Part shown: positions 23,473 to 33,665 of the stretch, piece by piece
How the letters are laid out: each line of letters opens with the position of its first letter
How positions within the stretch are numbered: the stretch's first letter is position 1
DNA from: Nocardioides alkalitolerans DSM 16699
Lineage (GTDB): Bacteria > Actinomycetota > Actinomycetes > Propionibacteriales > Nocardioidaceae
DNA: 64,000 nucleotides
NCBI RefSeq assembly: GCF_000426525.1
Contig: NZ_AUFN01000010.1
Location: 1-64,000, forward strand
Reading direction: 5' to 3'
The notes under the pieces: model-generated
The model's database searches: none
The model's input: only the letters and a program-made list of their open reading frames with translations
Told to the model about the DNA's origin: nothing
Translations under genes and position numbers: made by a program

Positions 23473-24147
23473 ATGACCACCTCTCCGGACGGGCAGGTGC
23501 AGGACCGGCCGGACGGGCAGGCGGCGCGCGAGCAGGCGTCGTACGACGCCACCCCGACGCCGCTGCGCACGCTCAGCGCCCTGCGCAGCGCCCTCCTGCG
23601 GTCCGCCCCGCGCCTCGGGACGGGGCGCCTCGTCTGCGTCGACGGCCCGGCCGGCTCCGGGAAGACCACCCTCGCCGGCGGCCTCGCCGAGCACGTCGTG
23701 ACTCTCGGTCGCCGCGTGGTGCTGCTGCACATGGACGACCAGTACGAGGGGTGGGCCGGCCTCGACGACGCCCCCCACCGGGTGGCCGACCACGTGCTCG
23801 CCCCGCTGGCCGCCGGTGGCGCCGGCCGCTACCGCCGCTACGACTGGCACCGGGGCGGCTTCGCCGAGGAGCACGTGGTGGCGCCGGTCGAGGACGGCGA
23901 CGTCGTCGTGCTGGAGGGCGTCGGGTCCGGGGCGGTGCAGGTGGCGCCGTACCGCAGCCTGCTGGTCTGGGTCGAGGCGCCCGCCGCCCTGCGGATGCGG
24001 CGCGGGCTCGAGCGCGACGGCGCCGAGACGGAGACGGAGTGGCGCGCCTGGACGCGCAGCGAGGCGGTGCACTTCGCCGGCCACGGCACCCGGGCCGCCG
24101 CCGACGTGCGCGTCGACGCCTTCGGGAGGATCAGGAGCGGTCGATGA
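23473..24147 (+). CDS. P-loop nucleoside kinase-like protein (uridine kinase family)
   Basis: The 224-residue protein has a Walker A motif GPAGSGKTT (58-66), HMDDQYEGWAGL typical of uridine kinase-like proteins, a YDWHRGGF substrate block and VVVLEGVGSGA as Walker B. An Arg-rich lid (LRMRRGLERDG) follows. The substrate may be a nucleoside or a small coenzyme precursor. The ATG at 23473 is chosen over an in-frame upstream extension because GACGAT lies 6 bases before it. Its last 17 bases overlap the PH-domain gene on the other strand. Confidence 0.8.
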   Translation: MTTSPDGQVQDRPDGQAAREQASYDATPTPLRTLSALRSALLRSAPRLGTGRLVCVDGPAGSGKTTLAGGLAEHVVTLGRRVVLLHMDDQYEGWAGLDDAPHRVADHVLAPLAAGGAGRYRRYDWHRGGFAEEHVVAPVEDGDVVVLEGVGSGAVQVAPYRSLLVWVEAPAALRMRRGLERDGAETETEWRAWTRSEAVHFAGHGTRAAADVRVDAFGRIRSGR

Positions 24148-24580
24148 GGCGGCGCAGGTCGCGCAGCGCCGCGGTCGCCCGCGACCCGTCGGAGGCCTGG
24201 ATGCCCAGGGCCGCCCGGGTGGTGCCGTCGGCGAGGTCGAGCGTCACCCACGGCGCCCCCTGCGGCATGCGCGCCGCGACGACCTGCGCCCACTCGTACT
24301 CGTGGTGCCGGTAGCCGTTCACGACGACGAGGTGCTCCTCGGTGGCCGTCACCCGGCACCGCACGAACGCCCAGCCCAGGGCGCCGGCCGCCAGGACGAA
24401 CGCGATGATCGTGATCCGCTGGTACCAGGAGAACGCCGCCCGGATGTCGTCGGCGAGCAGGAACCAGGCCGCCGCCGACAGCGTCAGCAGCATGACCCCG
24501 CAGACCGAGATGGCGATGCGGGTGCCGAGCGGACGCCAGGTGCGGGGCAGCTCGAGGGGCGTCTCAGAGGCGGCAGGCAT
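24131..24580 (-). CDS. PH-domain membrane protein
   Basis: The 149-residue protein has two predicted membrane helices (about 22-45 and 55-75), then a bacterial PH-like domain with CRVTATEEHLVVVNGYRHHEYEWAQV. Such proteins occur widely in actinobacteria near hisG and ribH and have no known function. The ATG lies inside the end of hisG (17-base overlap), so it is the last gene of the rib-his operon. Confidence 0.75.
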   Translation of the reverse strand: MPAASETPLELPRTWRPLGTRIAISVCGVMLLTLSAAAWFLLADDIRAAFSWYQRITIIAFVLAAGALGWAFVRCRVTATEEHLVVVNGYRHHEYEWAQVVAARMPQGAPWVTLDLADGTTRAALGIQASDGSRATAALRDLRRLIDRS

Positions 24581-25433
24581 GGATCTCCGTGAGCAGGATG
24601 CCGCGGGCCCCGAGGTCCCACAGCTCGTCCATCAGGCGCTGGGCGCCGGCGCGGGGCACCATCACGCGCACGGCCACCCAGCCGTCGCGGCGCAGCGGCG
24701 AGATCGTCGGCGACTCGATGCCGGGAGCGTGCGCGGCGGCGGCCGCCACGTCCTCCTCGGCGATGTCGTAGTCCATCATCACGTAGCTGCGGGCCACCAG
24801 GACGCCCTCGATGCGGCGCTTGAAGATCGACAGCTCGGTGGGCGGCGGCGTGCCCTCCCGCGTGATCAGGACGGCCTCGGACTCGAGGATCACGTCGCCG
24901 AACGTGGCGAGACCGGCCTGGCGCAGCGTCGAGCCGGTCTCCACGACGTCGGCGATGACGTCGGCGACCCCGAGCTGGATGCTCGTCTCGACCGCGCCGT
25001 CCAGGCGGGTGACGGAGGCGTCGAGACCCCGTTCCGCCAGGAAGGCCTCGACCACCCCGACGTACGACGTCGCGATGCGCTTGCCCGCGAGCTGGTCGAC
25101 CGACGTGAACTCCCCGGCGCGGCCGGCGAAGTAGAACCGGGAGCGGCCGAAGCCGAGCGGGAGGACCTCCTCGGCGCGGGCGCCGGAGTCGCGCAGCAGG
25201 TCACGGCCGGTGATGCCGATGTCGAGCGTGCCGTCGGCGACGTAGAGCGCGATGTCGCGCGGCCGCAGGTAGAAGAACTCGACGCCGTTCTCGGCGTCGA
25301 CGAGCGTCAGGCGCTTGGAGTCGGAGCGCTGGGCGTAGCCGGACTCCGAGAGGATCTCGGCCGCGGCGACGGAGAGCGCGCCCTTGTTGGGCACGGCGAC
25401 CCGGAGCAGGGGGGCGGTGGTGGGGAGCGTCAT
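24564..25433 (-). CDS. hisG: ATP phosphoribosyltransferase, long form
   Basis: First step of histidine synthesis, adding phosphoribosyl to ATP. The 289-residue length and the C-terminal ACT-like regulatory domain (about 210-289) identify the long, histidine-inhibited form, which needs no HisZ. The catalytic part has VPNKGALS, LYVADGTLDIGITGRDLL and DVIADVVETGSTLRQAGL; the last includes the PRPP-binding loop. It follows hisE after 43 bases. Confidence 0.96.
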   Translation of the reverse strand: MTLPTTAPLLRVAVPNKGALSVAAAEILSESGYAQRSDSKRLTLVDAENGVEFFYLRPRDIALYVADGTLDIGITGRDLLRDSGARAEEVLPLGFGRSRFYFAGRAGEFTSVDQLAGKRIATSYVGVVEAFLAERGLDASVTRLDGAVETSIQLGVADVIADVVETGSTLRQAGLATFGDVILESEAVLITREGTPPPTELSIFKRRIEGVLVARSYVMMDYDIAEEDVAAAAAHAPGIESPTISPLRRDGWVAVRVMVPRAGAQRLMDELWDLGARGILLTEIHACRL

Positions 25434-25476
25434 GGGGTCCTTCTCGGTGAGCGCGGGGGTGGGGACGGGGCGGCGC

Positions 25477-25740
25477 TCAGAGATGGGAGTAGACGTCGCT
25501 CGGCGTGATGCCGCGGGCCAGCATCAGCACCTGGAGGTGGTAGAGGAGCTGGCTGATCTCCTCCGCCGTCTCGTCCGTCGACTGGTACTCGGCCGCCATC
25601 CAGACCTCGGCCGCCTCCTCGACGATCTTCTTGCCGATCGCGTGCACCCCGGCGTCGAGCGCCGCGACGGTGCCCGACCCCTCGGGTCGGGTGCGGGCCT
25701 TGCCCTCGAGCTCCGTCCAGAGCTCCTCGAACGTCTTCAC
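25477..25740 (-). CDS. hisE: Phosphoribosyl-ATP pyrophosphatase
   Basis: Second step of histidine synthesis, hydrolysing phosphoribosyl-ATP. The 87-residue all-alpha MazG-fold protein has [14 protein letters not shown] with the metal-binding Glu pairs and [13 protein letters not shown]. It is the stand-alone HisE type, not fused to HisI. A TAGGGT box 8 bases before the GTG may give hisE-hisG a promoter separate from the riboflavin genes. Confidence 0.96.
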   Translation of the reverse strand: MKTFEELWTELEGKARTRPEGSGTVAALDAGVHAIGKKIVEEAAEVWMAAEYQSTDETAEEISQLLYHLQVLMLARGITPSDVYSHL

Positions 25741-25771
25741 GGGGCTCCACCCTACGGCGTCGTGCCGACGG

Positions 25772-27676
<1,905 letters not shown>

Positions 27677-28402
27677 TCAGCTCCTCGAGGTGGCCACGGC
27701 GGGCGCCGCGGAGGCGTCCGTCCCGGCGATCAGGGTGGGGTCGGGCACGACGCGCAGCCGGCGCTCGGCGCGCCACCAGGTGACGAAGCCGAGCACGACG
27801 AACGCGGCGTACACCAGGTACATCACGGCGGTCGGGTAGTAGCCGGCCTTCAGCAGCGAGCTCACGCCCACCACGTCGACGGCGAGCCACACGAGCCAGA
27901 ACTCGACCCAGCCGCGGGCCATGCCGTAGGTGGCGAGCATCGAGCCGGCGAGGATCCAGGCCTCGGTGGCCGGGGCCCACGAGCCGATCACGTGCAGCAG
28001 CGCGTACGACGCGGCGTACCCGACCACGCCGAGCAGCGCGAGCTGGGCGAGCCCCGACCTGCCGGCCCAGCGGGGCGTGACCGCTCCCCCGTCGGCGGCG
28101 CCGCCGGCGCGGCGCAGGCTCGCCCACCGCCACCAGCCGTAGGCGCTGACGACGGCGAAGAACACCTGGCGGCCGGCCTGGCCCCACAGCGGCTCGGCGA
28201 CGACGTTGCTCAGCTCGCCGTACGCGAACACCGAGAACAGCAGGGCGTTGCCGATCAGGCCCACGGGCCAGGCCCACACGACCCGGCGCATGCCGAGCAG
28301 GGCGCTGGCGAGGCCGAAGACGTTGCCGACGACCTCCGGGACCGAGAGGTAGCCGCCGCCGACCTCGAGGTGGCCGTGCAGCAGCCACTCGAGCGGGCTC
28401 AC
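27677..28402 (-). CDS. PnuC-family transporter, probably for riboflavin (PnuX-like)
   Basis: Integral membrane protein of 241 residues with seven or eight helices and the PnuC pattern: [44 protein letters not shown] and [13 protein letters not shown]. PnuC members carry unphosphorylated vitamins. Members encoded in FMN-riboswitch operons of actinobacteria (PnuX) import riboflavin. The position between ribE and ribBA supports riboflavin rather than nicotinamide riboside. The GTG start overlaps the ribE stop (GTGA). Confidence 0.88.
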   Translation of the reverse strand: MSPLEWLLHGHLEVGGGYLSVPEVVGNVFGLASALLGMRRVVWAWPVGLIGNALLFSVFAYGELSNVVAEPLWGQAGRQVFFAVVSAYGWWRWASLRRAGGAADGGAVTPRWAGRSGLAQLALLGVVGYAASYALLHVIGSWAPATEAWILAGSMLATYGMARGWVEFWLVWLAVDVVGVSSLLKAGYYPTAVMYLVYAAFVVLGFVTWWRAERRLRVVPDPTLIAGTDASAAPAVATSRS

Positions 28403-29079
28403 CGGGGTTCCTCGGCAGCGGGCGTGGCGGGGGTGGCGGGCGTGACGGGGGCGCCGGTGCCGGTCATGCGGGCCAGGTAGCCGTCGGCGTACCCGCCCAC
28501 GACCAGCCGCTCGACGTGCTTGGCGATGACGTCGGCCTCGAGGTTCACCGGCTCCCCGACCTCCCGGAAGCCGAGGGTGGTGCGGGCCAGCGTCTCGGGG
28601 ATGAGGCTGACGGTGAAGCTCGACTCCCCCACCTCGACGATCGTCAGGCTGATGCCGTCGACGGTGATCGAGCCCTTCTCCACGAGGTACGGCGCGAGCG
28701 ACGGCGGGTAGGCGACCTCGACGAGGGTCCAGTGCTCGCTCGGGCTGCGGCGCACGACCTCTCCGACGCCGTCGACGTGGCCCTGCACGATGTGACCGCC
28801 GAGGCGCTGGTCGACGCGGACGGCGCGCTCGAGGTTCACGCGGTCGCCGACCACGCGGCGCCCCAGCGAGGTGCGCTCGAGGGACTCGGCCATCACGTCG
28901 GCCGTCCAGGTGGCGTCGTCGTACGACGTCACGGTGAGGCAGCAGCCGTCGACGGCGATCGAGTCGCCCGGGTGCACGTCCCCCAGCACGACGTCGGCCC
29001 GCAGCGTCAGTCGGATGGCGTCGCTCTGCTGCTCGATGGCCTCGACGGAGCCGAGCTCCTCGACGATTCCCGTGAACAC
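28399..29079 (-). CDS. ribE: Riboflavin synthase alpha subunit
   Basis: Dismutates two lumazine molecules to riboflavin. The 226-residue protein has two homologous lumazine-binding barrels. These start MFTGIVEELG and contain GDSIAVDGCCLTV in the first half and KGSITVDGISLTI in the second. QGHVDGVGEV is also typical. The tail of about 25 residues contains short repeats (TPATPATPA). The GTG start is one base after the ribD stop. Confidence 0.96.
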   Translation of the reverse strand: MFTGIVEELGSVEAIEQQSDAIRLTLRADVVLGDVHPGDSIAVDGCCLTVTSYDDATWTADVMAESLERTSLGRRVVGDRVNLERAVRVDQRLGGHIVQGHVDGVGEVVRRSPSEHWTLVEVAYPPSLAPYLVEKGSITVDGISLTIVEVGESSFTVSLIPETLARTTLGFREVGEPVNLEADVIAKHVERLVVGGYADGYLARMTGTGAPVTPATPATPAAEEPR

Positions 29080-29080
29080 G

Positions 29081-30148
29081 TCAGTCCTCCTCGGACGGCG
29101 CCGGCGCGGCGCGCAGGGTGATGCGGATGTTCGTGTCGGCACCGTCGCCGACCGTGGCCACCTCGGTGACCCGGAGGCGCAACGCGTCGGCGATCGTGGT
29201 GATTCCGAGGTCGCCCACGGCGTTGCGGCCGGCGCCGAGCAGGACGGGCGCGACGTACGCCACGACCTCGTCGACGAAGCCGTCGGCCACGAAGGCCGCG
29301 GCCAGCGTGGGGCCGCCCTCGAGGAAGACGTGGCGCCGCTCCCGCTCGTGCAGGGTCGCCAGGGCCTCGCGGGGGCTGCGGGTCCGGATCTGGAGCGTCT
29401 GCGCGTCGCCGTTGAGCACGCGGGCGTCGGCCGGCAGCGATCGCAGGCCCATCACGGCGCGCAGCGGCTGGAGCGGGAGGGGCACGTCGTCGGCGTCGCG
29501 GACGGTGAGGAGCGGGTCGTCCGTGAGCACCGTGCCGGTGCCGACGAGCATCGTGTCGCACCCGGCGCGCAGGCGGTGGGTGTCGAGGCGGGCCGGCCGC
29601 GAGCTGATCCAGCGGCTCGTGCCGTCGGCGGCGGCGCTGCGACCGTCGAGCGTGGTGGCGAACTTCCAGGTCACGAACGGGCGCCCGTGGGTGACGGCGA
29701 AGGTCCAGGCCCGGTTGAGGGCGGCGGCGGCCTCCGCCTCCACGCCCACGACCACCTCGACCCCGCCGTCGCGGAGCGTGCGGGCGCCACCGGCGGCCTG
29801 GGGGTTGGGGTCGGACTGGGCGACGACGACCCGCCGTACGCCCGCGGCCAGCAGCGCCTGCGCGCAGGGCCCGGTGCGTCCCGTGTGGTTGCAGGGCTCG
29901 AGCGTGACGACGGCGGTCGCGCCGCGGACGTCGATGCCGGCCGCCTCGGCCCGCGCCAGGGCGTGGGCCTCGGCGTGGGGCGTGCCGGCGCCGCGGTGGT
30001 AGCCCTCGACGAGCACCCGGCCCTCGGGGTCGAGGATCACGCAGCCCACCCGTGGGTTCGGTCCGGGGACGCCGTGGACGCCCGCGATCAGGAGCGCACG
30101 CTCCATCGCGTCACGCTCGGCTGGCGTGGCGGTGTCGTCCGCAGGCAT
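29081..30148 (-). CDS. ribD: Bifunctional pyrimidine deaminase/reductase of riboflavin synthesis
   Basis: Catalyses deamination and reduction of the pyrimidine after GTP opening. The deaminase domain (about 1-150) has the zinc motif HAEAHAL and EPCNHTGRTGPC. The reductase domain (150-355) has WKFATTLDGRSAAADGTSRWIS and FLEGGPTLAAAF. The ATG at 30148 is set by GGGAGG a few bases upstream. A later in-frame ATG (MERALLIAG) begins closer to the conserved fold but has no ribosome-binding site. The FMN riboswitch ends 98 bases upstream. Confidence 0.95.
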   Translation of the reverse strand: MPADDTATPAERDAMERALLIAGVHGVPGPNPRVGCVILDPEGRVLVEGYHRGAGTPHAEAHALARAEAAGIDVRGATAVVTLEPCNHTGRTGPCAQALLAAGVRRVVVAQSDPNPQAAGGARTLRDGGVEVVVGVEAEAAAALNRAWTFAVTHGRPFVTWKFATTLDGRSAAADGTSRWISSRPARLDTHRLRAGCDTMLVGTGTVLTDDPLLTVRDADDVPLPLQPLRAVMGLRSLPADARVLNGDAQTLQIRTRSPREALATLHERERRHVFLEGGPTLAAAFVADGFVDEVVAYVAPVLLGAGRNAVGDLGITTIADALRLRVTEVATVGDGADTNIRITLRAAPAPSEED

Positions 30149-30154
30149 GTGCCC

Positions 30155-30228
30155 TCCCGGTCCGGTCGCGGACGCTGGGGGGTCTCGGGGCGCGTGCGGG
30201 TCGACGACGCGACGGACCCTCACCGGGA
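30155..30228 (-). promoter_or_regulatory. Possible Shine-Dalgarno sequestering helix before ribD
   Basis: On the minus strand TCCCGGT (30228-30222) is complementary to ACCGGGA (30161-30155). The latter overlaps the GGGAGG ribosome-binding site of ribD. The helix would join the region just after the riboswitch to the ribosome-binding site and could mask it when FMN is bound. This is a manual fold, not a computed one. Confidence 0.45.
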
Positions 30229-30246
30229 CCGGCGTCGTGACCCTCT

Positions 30247-30372
30247 GCGTGCGCTTCCCATCCGGACTCTCACCGTCGGTCCAGGACTCCCACCTGGTCA
30301 GCCGATCGCTGGCGGCGATCGGGTCGCGGACTCTCACCGCCGGCTCGGAATTGCACCGACCCCAGTGCACGC
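30247..30372 (-). promoter_or_regulatory. FMN riboswitch (RFN element)
   Basis: Read on the minus strand the segment contains the conserved RFN blocks in order: GGGGTCGGTGCAATTCC, GCCGGCGGTGAGAGTCCGCGA, a central stem region around GATCGCCGCCAGCGATC, GACGGTGAGAGTCCGGATGGGAAG. Helix P1 is GCGTGC (30372-30367) with GCACGC (30252-30247). It precedes ribD-ribE-pnuX-ribBA-ribH. FMN binding should shut off the operon. Its 5' end lies only 7 bases after the alarmone synthetase stop codon. Confidence 0.95.
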
Positions 30373-30379
30373 GAGTTGG

Positions 30380-31168
30380 TCAACTCGTCGCCGGCGATTC
30401 TGGCACACGTCCCTCGTCGGCCTCCGGAGGTCCACCCGACGGACGCGACGGCCCACCCTGGGGACGTCCGCCGAGCGCGCGCACCTCCTCGCGGAGCCGG
30501 GCCATCTGACGGTCGAGACGGTCGGCGGTGAGGGCCGCCTCGTGCAACTCGTCGAGGAGCCGTTGCGGCACCTCGCGGTCGTAGCGGTAGTAGATCTTGT
30601 GCTCGACGCTGGCCCAGAAGTCCATGGCGATCGTGCGGATCTGGATCTCGACCGGGACGTTCTCGACGTGGTCGGAGAGGTAGACCGGGACCTGCACGAT
30701 CACGTGGAGGCTCTGGTAGCCGTTCTCCTTCGGCGTGGCGATGTAGTCCTTGGTCTCGAGCACGCTGACGTCGGGCTGCGACGTGAGCATGTCGGCGATC
30801 CAGTACGCGTCGGAGACGAAGGCGCAGGTCACCCGGATGCCGGCGATGTCACGGATGGTCGCGCGGATCGCGTCGACCTGGGGCTCCACGCCGAGGCGGC
30901 CGACCTTGGCCATCAGGCTGTCGACCGACTTCAGCCGCGTGCGCACGTGCTCGATCGGGCTGTACTCGTGCGTCTCCTCGAACTCCTCGCGCAGGATCGT
31001 GATCTTCGTGAGGATCTCGTCCATCGCGAACTTGTAGTGCAGCCGGAACCGCGTCACGTCCCGCTGCAGCGCACGCAGCGCCCGGCGCGGGTCACCGCCG
31101 CCGCCGTCGCCGTCCGCGTCCGTCGCCGCACGGAGGATCCGTGCGAGCAGGTCCTCACCGTCCATCAT
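30380..31168 (-). CDS. Small alarmone synthetase-like protein (RelA/SpoT synthetase domain)
   Basis: The 262-residue protein carries only a RelA/SpoT synthetase domain. It has RLKSVDSLMAKVGRLG, RDIAGIRVTCAFVSDAYWIADML, DYIATPKENGYQSLHVIV (the G-loop and substrate Tyr) and VEIQIRTIAMDFWASVEHKIYYR. No HD hydrolase, TGS or ACT domain is present. The product is thus expected to make (p)ppGpp or pGpp without ribosome control. A helical C-terminus and a Gly/Pro tail follow. The first of two adjacent ATG codons is used. It sits between rpe and the riboflavin riboswitch. Confidence 0.88.
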   Translation of the reverse strand: MMDGEDLLARILRAATDADGDGGGGDPRRALRALQRDVTRFRLHYKFAMDEILTKITILREEFEETHEYSPIEHVRTRLKSVDSLMAKVGRLGVEPQVDAIRATIRDIAGIRVTCAFVSDAYWIADMLTSQPDVSVLETKDYIATPKENGYQSLHVIVQVPVYLSDHVENVPVEIQIRTIAMDFWASVEHKIYYRYDREVPQRLLDELHEAALTADRLDRQMARLREEVRALGGRPQGGPSRPSGGPPEADEGRVPESPATS

Positions 31169-31187
31169 GGCCACCCCCGTGTGCCGT

Positions 31188-31871
31188 TCAGCCGTGCTGC
31201 GGGGTCGTCGGTGGGCGGGCAGCCGCGGCGGCGTCGCGCAGCGCGGTGACCATGGCGTCCGGGTCGTCGGCGGAGTAGACGGCACTGCCGGCCACGAACA
31301 CGTCCGCCCCGGCCTCCGCGCAGCGCTCGATCGTCTCGAGGGAGACCCCGCCGTCCACCTGCAGCCAGGTCTCGACGCCCAGGGCGTCGAGCAGCGCCCG
31401 CGTACGGCGGATCTTGGGCAGCACCAGGTCGAGGAACTTCTGCCCGCCGAAGCCCGGCTCGACCGTCATCAGCAGCAGCATGTCGAGCTCGCCCAGCATG
31501 TCGGCGTACGGCTCGATCGGCGTCGCCGGCTTGAGCGCCATGCTCGCGCGACCGCCCGCGGCCCGGATCTCCCGCGCCAGGCGCACCGGAGCTGCCGCGG
31601 CCTCGACGTGGAACGTCACGGACGCGCAGCCGGCCTCGACGTACGTCGGGGCGTGCCGGTCGGCGTCGGCGATCATCAGGTGCGCGTCGAGCGGCAGGTC
31701 GGTGGAGCGCGCCAGCGCCTCCACCATCGTCGGGCCGAACGTGAGGTTCGGGACGAAGTGGTTGTCCATCACGTCGACGTGGACCATGTCCGCGCCCGAG
31801 ATCCGGGCCACCTCCGCTCCGAGGTTCGCGAAGTCGGCGTTGAGGATGCTCGGCGTGATCTGGACTCCCAC
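31188..31871 (-). CDS. rpe: Ribulose-5-phosphate 3-epimerase
   Basis: Interconverts ribulose 5-phosphate and xylulose 5-phosphate in the pentose phosphate pathway. Ribulose 5-phosphate is also the substrate of RibB. The 227-residue TIM barrel has [33 protein letters not shown] (metal His and Asp), [16 protein letters not shown] and QVDGGV. The GTG start is five bases after the ligD stop. Its position upstream of the riboflavin genes is typical for actinobacteria. Confidence 0.97.
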   Translation of the reverse strand: MGVQITPSILNADFANLGAEVARISGADMVHVDVMDNHFVPNLTFGPTMVEALARSTDLPLDAHLMIADADRHAPTYVEAGCASVTFHVEAAAAPVRLAREIRAAGGRASMALKPATPIEPYADMLGELDMLLLMTVEPGFGGQKFLDLVLPKIRRTRALLDALGVETWLQVDGGVSLETIERCAEAGADVFVAGSAVYSADDPDAMVTALRDAAAAARPPTTPQHG

Positions 31872-31876
31872 GGCGG

Positions 31877-32848
31877 TCAGGCTACCGGCTCGTCGCTGTC
31901 CGCCGGCGGGGGCTCGGCGCCCTCGGCCGCGTCGCGGTCGGCCCACTCCAGCAGGGGCGCGAGGTCGAACGGGTGGCGGTCGGCGTGCAGGTCGGCGTGC
32001 AGGTCGCCGAGCTCGGCGAACCGGGCCGGCACCGTGAACATCGTCAGGTCCCGCGGGTCGGCGTCGTCGATCTCGTCCCAGCGGATCGGGGTCGAGACCC
32101 GGGCGTCGGGCAGGCCGCGCAGGGAGTAGGCGGCGGCGATCGTGTGGTCGCGGGTGTTCTGGTTGTAGTCGACGAACACCTTGGCGGGGTCGCGGTCCTT
32201 GCGCCACCAGGCAGTCGTCACGTCGTCGGTACGGCGCTCGACCTCGCGCGCGAACGCGTGGGCGGCCCGCCGTACGTCGGGGAAGCCGTGGGTGGGCGGG
32301 ATCCGGACGTAGACGTGGAGGCCCTTGCTGCCGCTCGTCTTGGGGTAGCCGACGGCACCCAGCTCGTCGAGCACCTCCTGGACGACGTGGGCCACCCGCC
32401 GCACCGTCGCGTAGTCGCACGCCTCGCCCGGGTCGAGGTCGATGCGCCACTCGTCGGGCTGCTCCACCTCGCCGCGACGGCTGTTCCACGGGTGGAACTC
32501 GACCGTCGACATCTGCACCGCCCAGATCACGGCGGCCGGCTCCGTCACGCAGAGCTCGTCGGCCGTGCGGTTCCAGCGCGGGAAGTGCAGCCGCACCGTC
32601 TCGACCCACTCGGGCGCGCCCGCGGGGATCCGCTTCTGGTGGACCTTGTCGCCCGCCAGACCCTTCGGGAAGCGGTGGAGCATGCACGGCCGCTCCCAGA
32701 GCGCGCCGGTGATGCCCTCGGCGACCGCGAGGTAGTACTCGACGACGTCGAGCTTGGTCGCGCCGGACTCCGGGAAGTAGACGCGGTCGGGGTTGCTGAC
32801 CCGGACCACGCGGTCCTCGACCTCGATCTCGACGGCAGGCGACGGCAC
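31877..32848 (-). CDS. LigD-type polymerase/primase domain protein
   Basis: The 323-residue protein is a stand-alone polymerase module of bacterial non-homologous end joining (archaeo-eukaryotic primase fold). It has [18 protein letters not shown] with the catalytic Asp pair, [15 protein letters not shown] and [10 protein letters not shown]. No ligase, nuclease or Ku gene is in the window. It would fill ends or add ribonucleotides during repair. The GTG start is supported by TAGGTT 6 bases upstream. The C-terminal region has a short duplication ([10 protein letters not shown]). Confidence 0.92.
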   Translation of the reverse strand: MPSPAVEIEVEDRVVRVSNPDRVYFPESGATKLDVVEYYLAVAEGITGALWERPCMLHRFPKGLAGDKVHQKRIPAGAPEWVETVRLHFPRWNRTADELCVTEPAAVIWAVQMSTVEFHPWNSRRGEVEQPDEWRIDLDPGEACDYATVRRVAHVVQEVLDELGAVGYPKTSGSKGLHVYVRIPPTHGFPDVRRAAHAFAREVERRTDDVTTAWWRKDRDPAKVFVDYNQNTRDHTIAAAYSLRGLPDARVSTPIRWDEIDDADPRDLTMFTVPARFAELGDLHADLHADRHPFDLAPLLEWADRDAAEGAEPPPADSDEPVA

Positions 32849-32985
32849 CCGGCCAACCTAGGCCATGGACGGAGCGGCGGGGAGCGTCCGGCCGGTGCGC
32901 GCTCGTGCCGTCGCAGGTCACGGACTGCGAACGAATTCGTGGAACGTCGGACGCCGGGACCGTGCGACCGGTACGAGTGGGTGTC
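32849..32985. promoter_or_regulatory. Divergent intergenic region ligD / hydrolase
   Basis: It holds the ligD -10 box TAGGTT (32860-32855, minus strand) and, in the middle, a perfect 10-base palindrome ACGAATTCGT (32931-32940). The palindrome may be an operator but fits no motif I know. No gene is seen. Confidence 0.4.
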
Positions 32986-33603
32986 ATGACCGCTCCCGCC
33001 CTCGTCGACGCCGCCGTGCCGGACCGCGCCGAGGGGGTCGTGCTGGTGCTGCACGGCGGGGCGGCACGGGCCGACCGGCCCGCGGTGAGCCCGACCCAGC
33101 TGTCGGTGCTGCGGATGCGCCCCGTGGCCACCGCGGTCGCCCGCGCGGGCGCCGGGCGGCTCGCCGTGCTGCGGCTGCTCAACTCCCGGCGCGGGTGGGA
33201 CGAGCGCGCGACGCCCGTCGACGACGTGCACTGGGCGCTCGAGCAGGTCCGGGACCGGTTCGGGAGCCTGCCCGTGGGGCTCGTCGGCCACTCGCTCGGC
33301 GGTCGGGCGGCCCTGCTCGCGGGGGCGACGCCCGCAGTGCGCAGCGTCGTCGCCCTCAACCCGTGGCTGGTCGAGAGCGACGACGCCGACCTGACCGGCA
33401 CGCCGACGCTGGTGGTGCACGGCGACCAGGACCGGGTCGCGCCCCTCGCCCGGGCGGAGGTCGTCGCGGCGCGCCTCGCCCGCCGTACGGACCTGCAGCT
33501 CGTGGTCGTGCCGGGGGGCGGGCACGCGATGCTGCGCCACGGCGCGCGGTTCGAGCGGCTCGCGTCGGACTTCGTGGTGTCGACCCTGCTGGCGCCGACC
33601 TGA
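32986..33603 (+). CDS. Alpha/beta hydrolase
   Basis: The 205-residue protein is a compact alpha/beta hydrolase with a nucleophile elbow GHSLGG (Ser103), HGDQDRVAP supplying the Asp and PGGGHAML with the catalytic His. LVLHGGAA forms the oxyanion region. No lid or signal peptide is seen, so it is a cytoplasmic esterase or thioesterase of unknown substrate. The ATG at 32986 is preferred over upstream in-frame codons because homology starts there. It is followed by a 12-bp repeat. Confidence 0.8.
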   Translation: MTAPALVDAAVPDRAEGVVLVLHGGAARADRPAVSPTQLSVLRMRPVATAVARAGAGRLAVLRLLNSRRGWDERATPVDDVHWALEQVRDRFGSLPVGLVGHSLGGRAALLAGATPAVRSVVALNPWLVESDDADLTGTPTLVVHGDQDRVAPLARAEVVAARLARRTDLQLVVVPGGGHAMLRHGARFERLASDFVVSTLLAPT

Positions 33604-33610
33604 GGCTGCC

Positions 33611-33646
33611 GGTGTGGGTGCCGGCGTGGGTGCCGGATGTCGGTGG
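33611..33646. repeat. 12-bp imperfect tandem repeat after a stop codon
   Basis: GGTGTGGGTGCC and GGCGTGGGTGCC followed by the weaker unit GGATGTCGGTGG. The preceding 12 bases, which include the hydrolase stop codon TGA, match the unit at about eight positions. Confidence 0.6.
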
Positions 33647-33665
33647 CCCGTCGTAGGTTCACGGC

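Noticed and set aside
32925..32950. LexA/SOS box near the hydrolase gene
   Set aside because: The consensus CGAACN4GTTCG is not met; only the left half CGAAC is present.
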